Assembly: GCA_947683425.1 (NCBI GenBank)
Contig: CANTUQ010000055.1
Span: forward strand, 2,530,001-2,594,000
Reading direction: 5' to 3'
DNA from: Excoecaria cochinchinensis
Lineage: Eukaryota; Streptophyta; Magnoliopsida; Malpighiales; Euphorbiaceae
Length of the DNA: 64,000 nucleotides
Under the pieces are notes generated by a model. The model had not been told where the DNA came from and ran no database searches. It saw only the letters and a list, made by a program, of their open reading frames with translations. The position numbers were made by a program, and so were the translations under genes. Each line of letters begins with the position of its first letter. Position 1 is the first letter of the stretch. Of this stretch, positions 35,693-46,113 are shown in pieces.

Positions 35693-38280
35693 TGTAACAC
35701 CCCAAAATAGCCCTAGAAGAATGACAGAATTTTTGTTCAAAAAAAAAAGATTAGTGTTGTGCGTGTGAGTCCTGTCGCGAGCGCGACAAGCGTCGTGGGC
35801 GCGACAGAACCACTCTGGTGATAGGGTATTTAAATTGGCCTTTTTAATTTGTAACTTTATAGAAGAATGACACATGGCTTTGTAGGGAAGTGACAAGTGG
35901 CAATAGATTAACTTATGTTAAGAGAGATTAAGAGTTAAAGAAAGGATGAGGATGTAATTAATTGGGTAGATGGCATTTATTACTATAGTTAATATTTGGA
36001 TGGACTTGGACTTAGTTGTTTCTTTCCTCTTCTTTCCCGTTGGTTTCTTTCTTTTCCTTTGCCCTGCTCTTTCTTTCATTCCTTCTTCTTCTTCTTTACA
36101 TGTTTTGAGTGATTCATTTGGATTAGCTTTGAGAGGGGTTAGTAGAGCTTGATTAGGTCTCCTAAGAAGGTAAGTAATGCTATTTAGTTAGTATTGGTCT
36201 TCTTCTTCTATCTTATTTCTGTTTTTGATTTAAAGTAAGAGAGAAGAGTAACTTTGGTATTTTGAATGGTTTGTGTATGGAAGCTGTGGACAAGAGGCCC
36301 AATAAAGGCAAAGAGAAGGTCGGAGCCGAGTAGAGGGCGCGGTTCAACTCCTAGAGGTAGGGATCGTGTGCGGTTTTCTTTTACTCATTTTGATTGCTTG
36401 TTGTGATATATGAGGTTTGAATATGCATATGTTGTAGTTATATGAGTGTTAAATGAGTTGCACATGTTTTATAGTTGTGAAGTGTGTTAGGGGTAAAATT
36501 CTGTTTAGTTGTTCATAGACCTCTGTGTATTGTATTTGACATAAGTGGAGTTACAAGACCTCAATTGAGTTGATTCAAATTGCATCTGAAACATAAGATC
36601 CGTAGCTAAAATTGACTAAGAGGGTGCTTGAGCTAATTCTAACACTACGTACCCCAAAAAGTAGTTAAAACGTAGGTGACCCTGTTCTGGCGGGTTCACT
36701 GGAATAGTAGAGGTTATTTAGGTAATATATTAATTTGTAGATGTCCAAATGACCTGACAATTGTCCCATTTGAAAGATACCATCTTAGTGAACAATTCTT
36801 ATGAAGACCACTTTTCCTAAAAAGGTGATCTAGATGGTGGTTTTTGCGATCCAAGTTTAGGGTAAAAAGTGGTGCCGTGAGGCACCAAAGGCGAGTCTTC
36901 TGTCGCGAGCGCGACACATGTCGCGACCTCGCGATAGAACAACTCATTTTAAGCTTTTTCTTCTTCTTTTTGAGCTCCTAGTTACCATGGGTCAACCCCT
37001 TATCCTTCCCCTTAGTTTATTATGCATGTTTAGGGTTAGCAAATGACTATAAAGTAGTTATCAACGGGGAAATACATTAGAATATGTTTAAGATTTGTAA
37101 TTTAACTAATAAAGATTGTATATGCATTTGGTATAATATACCTAGAGTTTTTCCTTTGGCAATCTGGCTTCTGTCGCGAGCGCGACATCTTGTCGCCATC
37201 GCGACAGTAAACCTGGCTTCTATTGCGAGCGCGACTCCTTGTCGTGATCGCGACAGTGAACCTTCTCATCTTGTTCTATTTTGAGATATGTTTTCTTCTG
37301 TCTTAATTTATATGTTGATGCGATGAAGTGATAACATGTATACATGAATTAAGTAAATGAGTTGATATCTGTGTACGGTATGTGAGTTGTATCTGAGCCT
37401 GATTACCGTTATAGTGGATAGATAAGCATGCTTATAAAGGGCTAGAGTGCAGCTGCTAGAGTTGGCCTTAATTGTGCCCAGAGTTCGGAATACCTCGTCT
37501 ATTCCATAGAGTTTTGAGTTAATTCTCCACATGTAAGATACTGAAAATAGTATCCAGAGTTACCCGTATCCACCATGAAAGGAATTCAGGCTTATTGTTA
37601 TTGTACAGTGAATATGAGAGAAATGTTTAAGTACATGACAGTTTATATATAAGTATATGTTTACAAGAATGTGGACACATGAATATGAAAAAGAGTAGAT
37701 GTTATGTACTTGTGAGTTCATAGTATTTGATATTTGAACATGCAATCTGTATATGTATAAGAGCTACATGCATGAGCTAGTTGTTTTTATTACATGAGAT
37801 CCTGTCACGTGAACTGTGTGATTTATTTGTGACATCGTAAAGAAGTCCTTTGCATTATTTTATCCCCACTAAGCGTTATCGCTTAGCACGGATGTTTGTT
37901 TCCGTGTAGGTTGACAGGTTCGGACTAGTGAGAGCGGCATCTGCAGGTCAAGGCCACTAGGAGGTTTTGCTATACCTTTTTGTATAAGTTAGAACTACAG
38001 TTTATGATGTTTTGAGTAACATCACTATGTAATAAAAAGTATAGTTGTTACATGTAATCATTAAAAGTATATGTATATGAATCGAAAAATGAACTAGTAT
38101 AAGCATAAAGTTTTTGTAAAATGTACAGTGACATGTATAATAAAAGTAATTTTATTTGGGCCCAACTTATTTCTAATTATTTGTTATTATCGCTTCCGCT
38201 AGTGCATGTATATGTATGTGTCTACGTAAGTGTCCGCGTAGCGCCCCGATATTCCTTACCGGGGGTATGGGGGTGTTACA
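35693..38280 (+). repeat. 5' LTR of element F
   Basis: 2588 bp, TGTAACACCCC to GGGGGTGTTACA. Signals in order: a pair of TCGCGA units near the start (35773-35808), donor-like AAGGTAAGT (GT at 36170), TCGCGA pairs at 36899-36940 and 37170-37255, ATAAGCATGCTTAT at 37422-37435, stem-loop 37869-37886, acceptor-like CCGTGTAGG ending 37909. Confidence 0.93.
37869..37886 (+). promoter_or_regulatory. Conserved LTR stem-loop, F 5' LTR
   Basis: CTAAGCGTTATCGCTTAG, perfect 7-bp stem and TTAT loop, followed by CACGG, about ten bases, and CCGTG, which can form a second stem. In the 3' LTR (41840-41857) one base of the second arm is changed. Confidence 0.78.
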
Positions 38281-38285
38281 TTTAG

Positions 38286-38297
38286 TGGTATCAGAGC
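38286..38297 (+). other. Primer binding site of element F
   Basis: TGGTATCAGAGC five bases after the LTR end, a perfect initiator tRNA-Met complement. Confidence 0.92.
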
Positions 38298-38406
38298 CCT
38301 AGGTTAATTGGTTCAGGACTATAAGATGATAGAGTATAGTACTAGTGTATATGTTTGAGTTGTCTAGAATGTGGCCTAATGCAGATGCTAGTTTTGTAGG
38401 GTCTAG

Positions 38407-39591
38407 ATGGAGTCCGACCCGAGTGAGCATGTAGGAGAGACTACAGGCAGGGTGAATCCGGTTCGAGTGGATCCACATGTACAAGCACAAGATAGAGAGG
38501 AAAGAGCAAGAGTTGTTCAGGACAACCCGGAGTTGATGCATGGGTTGGTACAGATCCTAGATAGACTGACAGCTCCTAAAGCTCCAACAGATTTGATAAG
38601 AAAGAGAGGAGCTGAAGAGTTCCATGGAACATCGCTGGATCAATCCGAGATAGCAGAATTTTGGTTAGAGAAAATGGAAAGAATTTTACAAGAGATCATT
38701 TGCCCTTAGAACCAGAAAGTACTTTGCGCTGTGTCATTGCTGCAGGGTGCAGCATATGACTGGTGGAAGTTGGTGTTGCAGCATCCTCAGAGACCCATGG
38801 AGTTAACCTGGGATTTCTTTGTTCAAGAGTTCAAGGAGAAATTTGTGACCAAAGCGTATAAAGATGCCAAGTGGAAAGAATTTATAACTTTTAAGCAGAG
38901 GAATATGACTGTTGCAGAATATGATAAAGAGTTTACTCGTTTGAGTAAATATGTACCGGAAGGGATGTTAACGGATGACTTCAGGTGCAGACAATTCGAA
39001 GATGGATTGAGGGAGAGCATAAGAGGACCGTTAGCTGCCATGGTTACTTTACAACCGGTGGGTTATTATCCATTGGTGTTGGCAGCGATGAAAATGGAGG
39101 AATCTGAGTTGATAAAGCAAAAGAGAGAGCAGAAAAGAAGATTTCCAAGAAAAGATGAGGGAGTTGGTAGAGGAGCTAGAGCAGTAAAAAGAGGAAAGGA
39201 TGAGCAAGCATCGGTACAAGTACCAACTTCGGTTGGAAGTGTGAGACCGCCTACTAGTAGAGGGAGTATGGCCCCAGAATGTGAGCACTGTAATAGATGT
39301 CACTGTGGCGAATGTAGAAAGCTCACTGGAGCTTGCTTCAAATGCGATAGTACCGAGCATCTCCTTGCTTAGTGCCCTAAAACAAGAGAGAATATGGCAT
39401 CACAAGTAAATAGAGAGAAAGGCAATGCTTCTGGAAACGTTAGAAGTGGAAGAGCACGAGGTAGAGCTGAAAGACCGCCATCGGAAACGGTTGAGAGGCC
39501 ATTCCCTACTGAGGATCAGCCACGTGTATATGCCATGACGGCTGAAGAGGTGGAGGCATTGATCGGCACTTCTAGTAAGTCCTCTTATTAG
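38407..39591 (+). pseudogene. Element F Gag, single frame with two TAG stops
   Basis: The ATG at 38407 starts a 394-codon frame interrupted only by TAG at 38707-38709 and TAG at 39370-39372. Order of features: a variable N-terminus, ILDRLTAPKAPTDLI, RKRGAEEFHGTSLDQSE, the core with LLQGAAYDWWKLV, TWDFFVQEFKEKFVTKAYKD and EYDKEFTRLSKYVPEGM, a basic tail, and the zinc knuckle CEHCNRCHCGECRK...CFKCDSTEH. The second TAG falls where relatives have LA(Q/S)CP, fitting CAG to TAG. After PRVYAMTAEE the frame ends at 39589-39591, where protease would begin in a full element. Without readthrough only truncated products could form. Confidence 0.88.
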
Positions 39592-39639
39592 TTGATACAG
39601 TATATAGTTTGAGTTAGTTGTTCGGTAGAGGGGGAAATT

Positions 39640-39671
39640 TCGAGGACGAAATTTCTTAAGGGGGAGAGATT
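39640..39671 (+). other. Polypurine tract of element F
   Basis: The conserved AAATTTCGAGGACGAAATTT is followed by CTTAAGGGGGAGAGAT directly before the 3' LTR. The purine run is the expected plus-strand primer. Confidence 0.8.
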
Positions 39672-42251
39672 TGTAACACCCCAAAATAGCCCTAGAAGAA
39701 TGACATAATTTTTGTTCAAAAAAATAAGATTAGTGTTGTGCGTGTGAGTCCTGTCGCGAGCGCGACAAGCGTCGTGGGCGCGACAGAACCACTCTGGTGA
39801 TAGGGTATTTAAATTGGCCTTTTTAATTTGTAACTTTGTAGAAGAATGACACATGGCTTTGTAGGGAAGTGACAAGTGGCAATAGATTAACTTATGTTAA
39901 GAGAGATTAAGAGTTAAAGAAAGGATGAGGATGTAATTAATTGGGTAGAAGGCATTTATTACTATAGTTAAATTTTTGGATGGACTTGGACTTAGTTGTT
40001 TCTTTCCTCTTCTTTCCCGTTGGTTTCTTTCTTTTCCTTTGCCCTGCTCTTTCTTTCATTCCTTCTTCTTCTTCTTTACATGTTTTGAGTGATTCATTTG
40101 GATTAGCTTTGAGAGGGGTTAGTAGAGCTTGATTAGGTCTCCTAAGAAGGTAAGTAATGCTATTTAGTTAGTATTGGTCTTCTTCTTCTATCTTATTTCT
40201 GTTTTTGATTTAAAGTAAGAGAGAAGAGTAACTTTGGTATTTTGAATGGTTTGTGCATGGAAGCTGTGGACAAGAGGCCCAATAAAGGCAAAGAGAAGGT
40301 CGGAGCCGAGTAGAGAGCGTGGTTCAACTCCTAGAGGTAGGGATCGTGTGCGGTTTTCTTTTACTCATTTTGATTGCTTGTTGTGATATATGATGTTTGA
40401 ATATGCATATGTTGTGGTTATATGAGTGTTAAATGAGTTGCACATGTTTTATAGTTGTGAAGTGTGTTAGGGGTAAAATTTTGTTTAGTTGTTCATAGAC
40501 GTCTGTGTATTGTATTTGACATAAGTAGAGTTACAAGACTTCAATTGAGTTGATTCAAATTGCATCTGAAACATAAGATCCGTAGCTAAAAATGACTAAG
40601 AGGGTGCTTGAGCTAATTCTTACACTACGTACACCTAAAAGTAGTTAAAACGTAGGTGACCCTATTCTGGCGGGTTCACTGGAACAGTAGAGGTTATTTA
40701 GGTCATATATTAAGTTGTAGATGTCCAAATGACCTGAAAATTATCCCATTTGAAATATAACATCCTAGTTAACAATTCTTATGAAGACCACTTTCCTAAA
40801 AAGGTGATCTAGATGGTGGTTTTTGCGATCCAAGTTTAGGGTAAAAAGTGGTGCCGTGAGGCACCAAAGGCGAGTCTTCTGTCGCGAGCGCGACACATGT
40901 TTCGACAGAACAACTCATTTTAAGCTTTTTCTTCTTCTTTTTGTGCTCCTAGTTACCATGGGTCAACCCCTTATCCTTCCCCTTAGTTTATTATGCATGT
41001 TTAGGGTTAGCAAATGACTATAAAGTAGTTATCAACGGGGAAATACATTAGAATATGTTTAAGATTTGTAATTTAACTAATAAAGATTGTATATGCATTT
41101 GGTATAATATAGCTAGAGTTTTTCCTTTGGCAATCTGGCTTCTATCGCGAGCACGACATCTTGTCGCCATCGCGACAGTAAACCTGGCTTCTATCGCGAG
41201 CGCGACTCCTTGTCGTGATCGCGACAGTGAACCTTCTCATCTTGTTCTATTTTGAGATATGTTTTCTTCTGTCTTAATTTATATGTTGATGCGATGAAGT
41301 GATAACATGTATACATGAATTAAGTAAATGAGTTGATATCTGTGTACGGTATGTGAGTTGTATCTGAGCCTGATTACCGTTATAGTGGATAGATAAGCAT
41401 GCTTATAAAGGGCTAGAGTGCAGCTGCTAGAGTTGGCCTTAATTGTGCCCAGAGTTCGGAATACCTCGTGTATTCCATAGAGTTTTGAGTTAATTCTCCA
41501 CATGTAAGATACTGAAAACAGTATCCAGAGTTACCCGTATCCACCATGAAAGGAATTCAGGCTTATTGTTATTGTACAGTGAATATGAGAGAAATGTTTA
41601 AGTACATGACAGTTTATATATAAGTATATGTTTACAAGAATGTTGACACATGAATATGAAAAAGAGTAGATGTTATGTACTTGTGAGTTCATAGTATTTG
41701 ATATTTGAACATGCAATCTGTATATGTATAAGAGCTACATGCATGAGCTAGTTGTTTTTATTACATGAGATCCTGTCACGTGAACTGTGTGATTTATTTG
41801 TGACTTCGTAAAGAAGTCCTTTGCATTATTTTATCCCCACTAAGCGTTATAGCTTAGCATGGATGTTTGTTTCCGTGTAGGTTGACAGGTTCGGACTAGT
41901 GAGAGCGGCATCTGCAGGTCAAGGCCACTAGGAGGTTTTGCTATACCTTTTTGTATAAGTTAGAACTACAGTTTATGATGTTTTGAGTAACATCACTATG
42001 TAATAGAAAGTATAGTTGTTACATGTAATTGTTAAAAGTATATGTATATGAATCGAAAAATGAACTAGTATAAGCATAAAGTTTTTGTAAAATGTACAGT
42101 GACATGTGTAATAAAGGTAATTTTATTTGGGCCCAACTTATTTCTAATTATTTGTTATTATCGCTTCCGCTAGTGCATGTATATGTATGTGTATACGTAA
42201 GTGTCCGCGTAGCGCCCCGATATTCCTTACCGGGGGTATGGGGGTGTTACA
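39672..42251 (+). repeat. 3' LTR of element F
   Basis: 2580 bp, near-identical to the 5' LTR. Several differences are CpG transitions inside TCGCGA units (for example 41150 against 37171), and one TCGCGA pair (36920-36938 in the 5' LTR) is shortened near 40900. Confidence 0.93.
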
Positions 42252-42257
42252 ATGCCT

Positions 42258-42757
42258 TAGGATGAAGCAGGCATACATCGGTCAGTCTTGGAGCAAGCAT
42301 CGAAGAAAATATCCAGTTATCTTTGGTATGTTTGGTTTTATGCATTGGCATGTATATATAGTTTGAGGTGAATTGTGTGATGACTTAATGTAATTATGTA
42401 TGTGGATATTATGACTCTATGGTTTGTCATTTTAGACTATGATGGGTATGGATTGGATATTATTATTGTTGTGCCCTTGCCGGGCCTGTGATTTTTGAAA
42501 TTTGTAGGTTTGGGTAGTGGAATTTACAAGCCATTATACTGCCGAAATTTGAACCAATTGAATAGTAACATTAGATAGTTATAGGTCAATCGGCAACTAA
42601 GCTAATAAGTGAATTAATAAGTGAAGAGAATGAATAAGTGAATAAAAGATTAAGTGTAGGAAAAAAAACTTAGGTTTAGGTCGACCATACTTTGATCATA
42701 GTAGTCGCACAGTATTCCTAAGTCGGCAGTATACGTATAGGGTATAAGGGTGTTACA
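42258..42757 (+). other. E 5' LTR end, part after the acceptor-like site
   Basis: This stretch of the E LTR has no ORF or repeat of note. It continues the sequence interrupted by F and matches 50378-50892 of the 3' LTR. Confidence 0.7.
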
Positions 42758-42764
42758 TTTATTT

Positions 42765-42776
42765 TGGTATCAGAGT
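42765..42776 (+). other. Primer binding site of element E
   Basis: TGGTATCAGAGT, initiator tRNA-Met complement with the last base changed, eight bases after the LTR end at 42757. Confidence 0.8.
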
Positions 42777-42896
42777 GCAGTTTAGGCGATTATAAGATCG
42801 GAGTGGGGTTTTGAAAGTGAATGTATATACATGCCAATGGAAGTGAATATTATTTTATGGTACTGATGTATGCTTGCTCGTTGTTATAGTTTACAA

Positions 42897-44090
42897 ATGG
42901 CGTCCGATCAAAGCTACAGTGTTAGTGAGGGTGAGAGTGGAGCCTCGGCTATTGTTGGACGAGCCGGTACTTCATAGCAGCAGTCGACTCCTCTAGTGGT
43001 TCCTCCTCCGCCACAACCTGAATTCCTAAATATGATGGCAGACTACATTCAGCACCATATCCGGATGGAAATGGCTCAGTAACCTCCAGTGCCAGTGCAC
43101 CTTGCTGCTCCACATCAGAAGAAGCCAATTTTAGAGCAGCTTAAGAAAATTGGAGCTGATGACTTCTTTGGGCATGACCCGATGTCTTCTGAGCAAGTGG
43201 AAGAATGGTTGTTCCGTATTAAGAGGATATTTGAGATCTTACATAGTATCCCGGAGGAAAAGTTTGAGGGTAGAGTTGCATTGCTCTAGGGTCCAACCTA
43301 CTTTTTGTGTCATTCAGTGAGACAATACACCCCAGCTGACCAGTTGACCTGGGAGTACTTCATTGACTAGTTTGAGAAGAAATATATAGGAGCTGAGTAT
43401 AAAGCCTCGATGCAAGATGCTTTTTGGAGGCTTCAATAGGGAAATAAGACAGTGGCTGAGTATGAAAGAGACTTTGAGAGATTGAGTGCCTATTTAGATA
43501 ACGGGCTAAGGACTAAAGATAGGTTGATGGAGAGATTTGAGCGGGGCCTCCATAACCGCATTAAATAGATAGTGAGTGGCCAGAGACATCCAGACTTGAG
43601 ATCTTTAGTGGCAGCTGCTATTAAAGTTGAGGCATCGCAGGCAGATGAAGCAGAGAGGCAGACTCAGTTCAAACAAAAAAGGAAATTGGGTCAGTCTAGT
43701 GGTATCGACGGGTAGAGTAAGAGGTCCAGAGGGCCACCACCATCTTAGAGTAGAGGATCAGCAGCACCGGTGCGTAGTCAAAAGAATCTAGCAGGTAGCA
43801 AAGTACCCGCATCATCAGTGGGTATTGCGCCCCGAGGCAGAGGCACTCCGCAGCAGTGCAACCATTGTGGCAGATCCAATCCTGGCGAGTGCAGATACTT
43901 TTCAGGTGCTTGTTTCAAGTGTTTGTCGAAGGAACACTTGGTGAAAGAATTTCCCGATGCTATACCATTATCAGTGACTTCACTAGCTCCAGGTGTAAGC
44001 TCTTCAACACCCCATGGGAAAAGCAGGGGGACAACCTCCCATAATTCAGCTCGACCACCTCCACCACCAACTCAGGGTCAGGGACGTGCA
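42897..44090 (+). pseudogene. Element E Gag with multiple in-frame stops
   Basis: One frame runs from the ATG at 42897 through gag into protease. Stops include TAG at 42975, TAA at 43080, TAG at 43287, 43368, 43437 and 43566, then two more before the knuckle. Most sit where glutamine is expected by context (for example LL-stop-G and D-stop-FEKKY). Visible motifs: LEQLKKIGADDFFGHD, WEYFID, TVAEYERDFERLSAYLDNGL and the knuckle CNHCGRSNPGECRYFSGACFKC. This gag differs from the C/D/F/G/J type in its N-terminus and knuckle spacing, so E is a separate Tekay lineage. Confidence 0.82.
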
Positions 44091-44099
44091 GTGGGTCGT

Positions 44100-44720
44100 A
44101 CTTATATAGTGAGGGCCCGAGATCAGGAGGACGCACCTGATGTGATAGTAGGTAAATTCTCTTTATTTTCTCATTTAGTGTATGCACTTATTGATCCCGG
44201 GTCCACACATTCCTATATTAGCACAGATATTACATAGGACAAAGGGTTAGATGAGTCATACTTAGATTAAGACATCTTAGTCAGTAACGCTTTGGGTCAT
44301 AGTGTGATAGTGAGTAAAGTGTACAGAGATTGTTCCATTAGTGTTCAAGATAGTGTTTTCCCAGCCAACTTAATTGAACATCCCTTCAAAGAGTTTGATG
44401 TCATTTTGGGAATGGATTGGTTGTCCACCCACCATGTAATGGTTGATTGTAAAAGAAAGAGAGTCACCATCAAAACTTCAGATGGTCGGGAGATAACGAT
44501 AGTGGGCTAAAGGCCTGATTATCTTTTTGATGTGATTTCAGCCACCGCAGCAAAGCGGCTGATCAGGAAGGGATGTATTGCTTATCTATGCTATGCAATG
44601 GATGCAAAGAAGGAAGCCCATAAAGTATTAGATGTGCCAACAGTGAGAGAGTTCCAAGTTGTGTTCCCAGAAGATCTTCCAGGCTTGCCACATGATAGGC
44701 AGATCGAGTTCTCTATTGTA
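44100..44720 (+). pseudogene. Element E aspartic protease
   Basis: In the same frame as gag: VYALIDPGSTHSYI (active site, DPGS form) near 44185, a gap of about 20 codons with two TAG or TAA stops around 44236-44271, then SNALGHSVIVSKVYRDC and VILGMDWLSTHHVMVDC near 44400-44450. It ends in VVFPEDLPGLPHDRQIEFSI, which leads into RT. The domain order and length are normal for Ty3/gypsy. A stop at 44508-44510 separates it from the RT-side piece. Confidence 0.8.
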
Positions 44721-45571
44721 GTGGCTCTAGGCACTGCAGCAGTTTCCATTGCTCCTCATAGAATGGCCCCAGTAGAATTGAAAGAATTGAAGATTCAGCT
44801 GCATGATTGCTTGAAAAAGGTTTTATTAGGCCGAGTACATCACCATAGGGAGCGCCGAGTACATCACCATGGGGAGCACCAGTGCTATTTGTGAAAAAGA
44901 AGGATGGGTTACTCCAGCTATGCATTGATTACCGACAGCTAAATAAATTGACAATCAAGAACAAGTATCCACTGCCATGTATTGAAGACTTATTTGACCA
45001 GTTGAAAGGTATGGGCATATTCTCAAACATTGATTTGAGATCGGGCTACCATCAGTTGAAAATAAAAAACGGCAGATATGCCCAAGACAGCTTTTCGCAC
45101 TAGATATGGCCATTATGAGTTTTTAGTGATGCCTTTTGGACTCACAAATGCACCAGCAACTTTCATGGACCTTATGAACTGGATTTTTCACCCTTATTTG
45201 GATCAGTTCGTAGTGGTCTTTATTGATGATATCCTGGTGTACTCAAGGACTCCAAAAGAGCATGACAAGCACTTGAGAATTATTTTGCAGACTCTCAAAG
45301 AAAAGAAGCTGTATGCCAAATTCCATAAGTGTGATTTCTTGCTGAATGAAGTGTCATTTTTGGCTCATGTAGTGTCAGCAGAAGGTATTAAAGTGGATCC
45401 TAAGAAGATAAAAGCAGTTTTGCAATGGAGGACACCTAAGAATGTCACAGAAATCAGAAGCTTTTTGGGATTATTAGGCTACTATAGAAAGTTTGTTAAA
45501 GGCTTTTCCATTATCGCGGCACCTTTGACCCGCCTATTGCAGAAAAAAGGTAAAGTACAAGTGGACTGAAA
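44721..45571 (+). pseudogene. Element E reverse transcriptase, catalytic FIDD intact
   Basis: Three frames carry the domain: to about 44815, 44820-45085 and 45078-45569. The first shift is at the A-run near 44815; the second lies near 45075-45085 inside the stretch linking RT blocks. Motifs: LCIDYRQLNKLTIKNKYPLP, NIDLRSGYHQLKI, RYGHYEFLVMPFGLTNAPATF, then FIDDILVYS with both aspartates, and FLGLLGYYRKFV. A 24-bp tandem duplication (44831-44854, 44855-44878) repeats the PSTSPWGAP segment without changing frame and contains one TAG. Confidence 0.88.
44831..44878 (+). repeat. 24-bp in-frame tandem duplication in E pol
   Basis: Units starting CCGAGTACATCACCAT are adjacent and differ at about three positions. 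They duplicate the conserved SPWGAP motif at the front of RT. Confidence 0.8.
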
Positions 45572-46113
45572 AGTGCCAAGCCAGCTTTGATAAGTTAAAG
45601 AAGATGTTGACAGAGGCTCCAGTGTTAACTCAACCCGAGTCAGGTAAAGATTTCACAATCTACAATGATGCATCGTTGAATGGATTGGGTTGTGTACTTA
45701 TGCAGGATGGCAAATTGGTAGCTTATGCCTCCCGCCAGCTTAAGAATCATGAGAAGAACTACCCCACACATGATCTTGAGCTTGCGGCCATAGTGTTCGC
45801 ATTGAAGATTTGGAGGCACTGCCTTTATGGTGAGAAGTGTTATATCTTCACAGACCATAAAAGCTTGAAATACTTGCTCACTCAGAAAAAACTCAATCTC
45901 AGACAGCGAAGATGGCTTGAATTGATCAAGGACTATGAATGTTTCATTGACTATCACCCAAGAAAGGCCAACATTGTAGCAGATGCACTCAGTAGAAAGT
46001 ACATGGCAATATTGAAGGCTATGAATGTGAGGCTTGATGTAGCTGATAGTGGAGCATTAATAGCAGAGTTGCAAGTAAAGCCTGACTTTGTGCAGCAGAT
46101 CAAAGTCGCCTAG
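45572..46113 (+). pseudogene. Element E RNase H
   Basis: After a frame change near 45550 the frame holds KCQASFDKLKKMLTEAPVLTQP, then IYNDASLNGLGCVLMQ (the first acidic residue kept), LELAAIVFALKIWRHCLYG, FTDHKSLKYL and DYHPRKANIVADALSRK. The four usual acidic positions are present. It ends with a TAG at 46111-46113. Confidence 0.85.

Larger units (their letters stand above)
35693..42251 (+). mobile_element. Element F: young gag-only LTR retrotransposon (TR-GAG type)
   Basis: 6.6 kb with LTRs 35693-38280 and 39672-42251, a perfect 5-bp duplication, tRNA-Met primer site, one gag gene and a polypurine tract, but no pol. The LTRs differ at only a few dozen positions by eye, making this the youngest insertion in the nest. 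Known non-autonomous gag-bearing elements share this structure and depend on enzymes of a related full-length element. Gag here has two TAG stops, so even its own Gag may come from other copies. Confidence 0.93.
35688..42256. repeat. Target-site duplication ATGCC of element F
   Basis: ATGCC at 35688-35692 and 42252-42256. The uninterrupted site is in the E 3' LTR near 50374 (GTACGCCTTAGG). Confidence 0.9.
32895..42757 (+). repeat. 5' LTR of element E, split by element F
   Basis: Segments 32895-35692 and 42252-42757. It begins TGTAGTGGCC and ends AAGGGTGTTACA. Order of signals: pyrimidine-rich tract with GAGGTAAG donor-like site (33768), C-depleted A/G-rich region (34915-35560), stem-loop (35639-35658), acceptor-like GTGTAGG (35685). 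Compared with the 3' LTR it has an extra 27-bp tandem copy near 35097-35140. Confidence 0.9.

Noticed and set aside
43770..44237. Independent small gene in this open piece.
   Set aside because: It is the gag zinc knuckle to protease segment of E, in phase with both sides.
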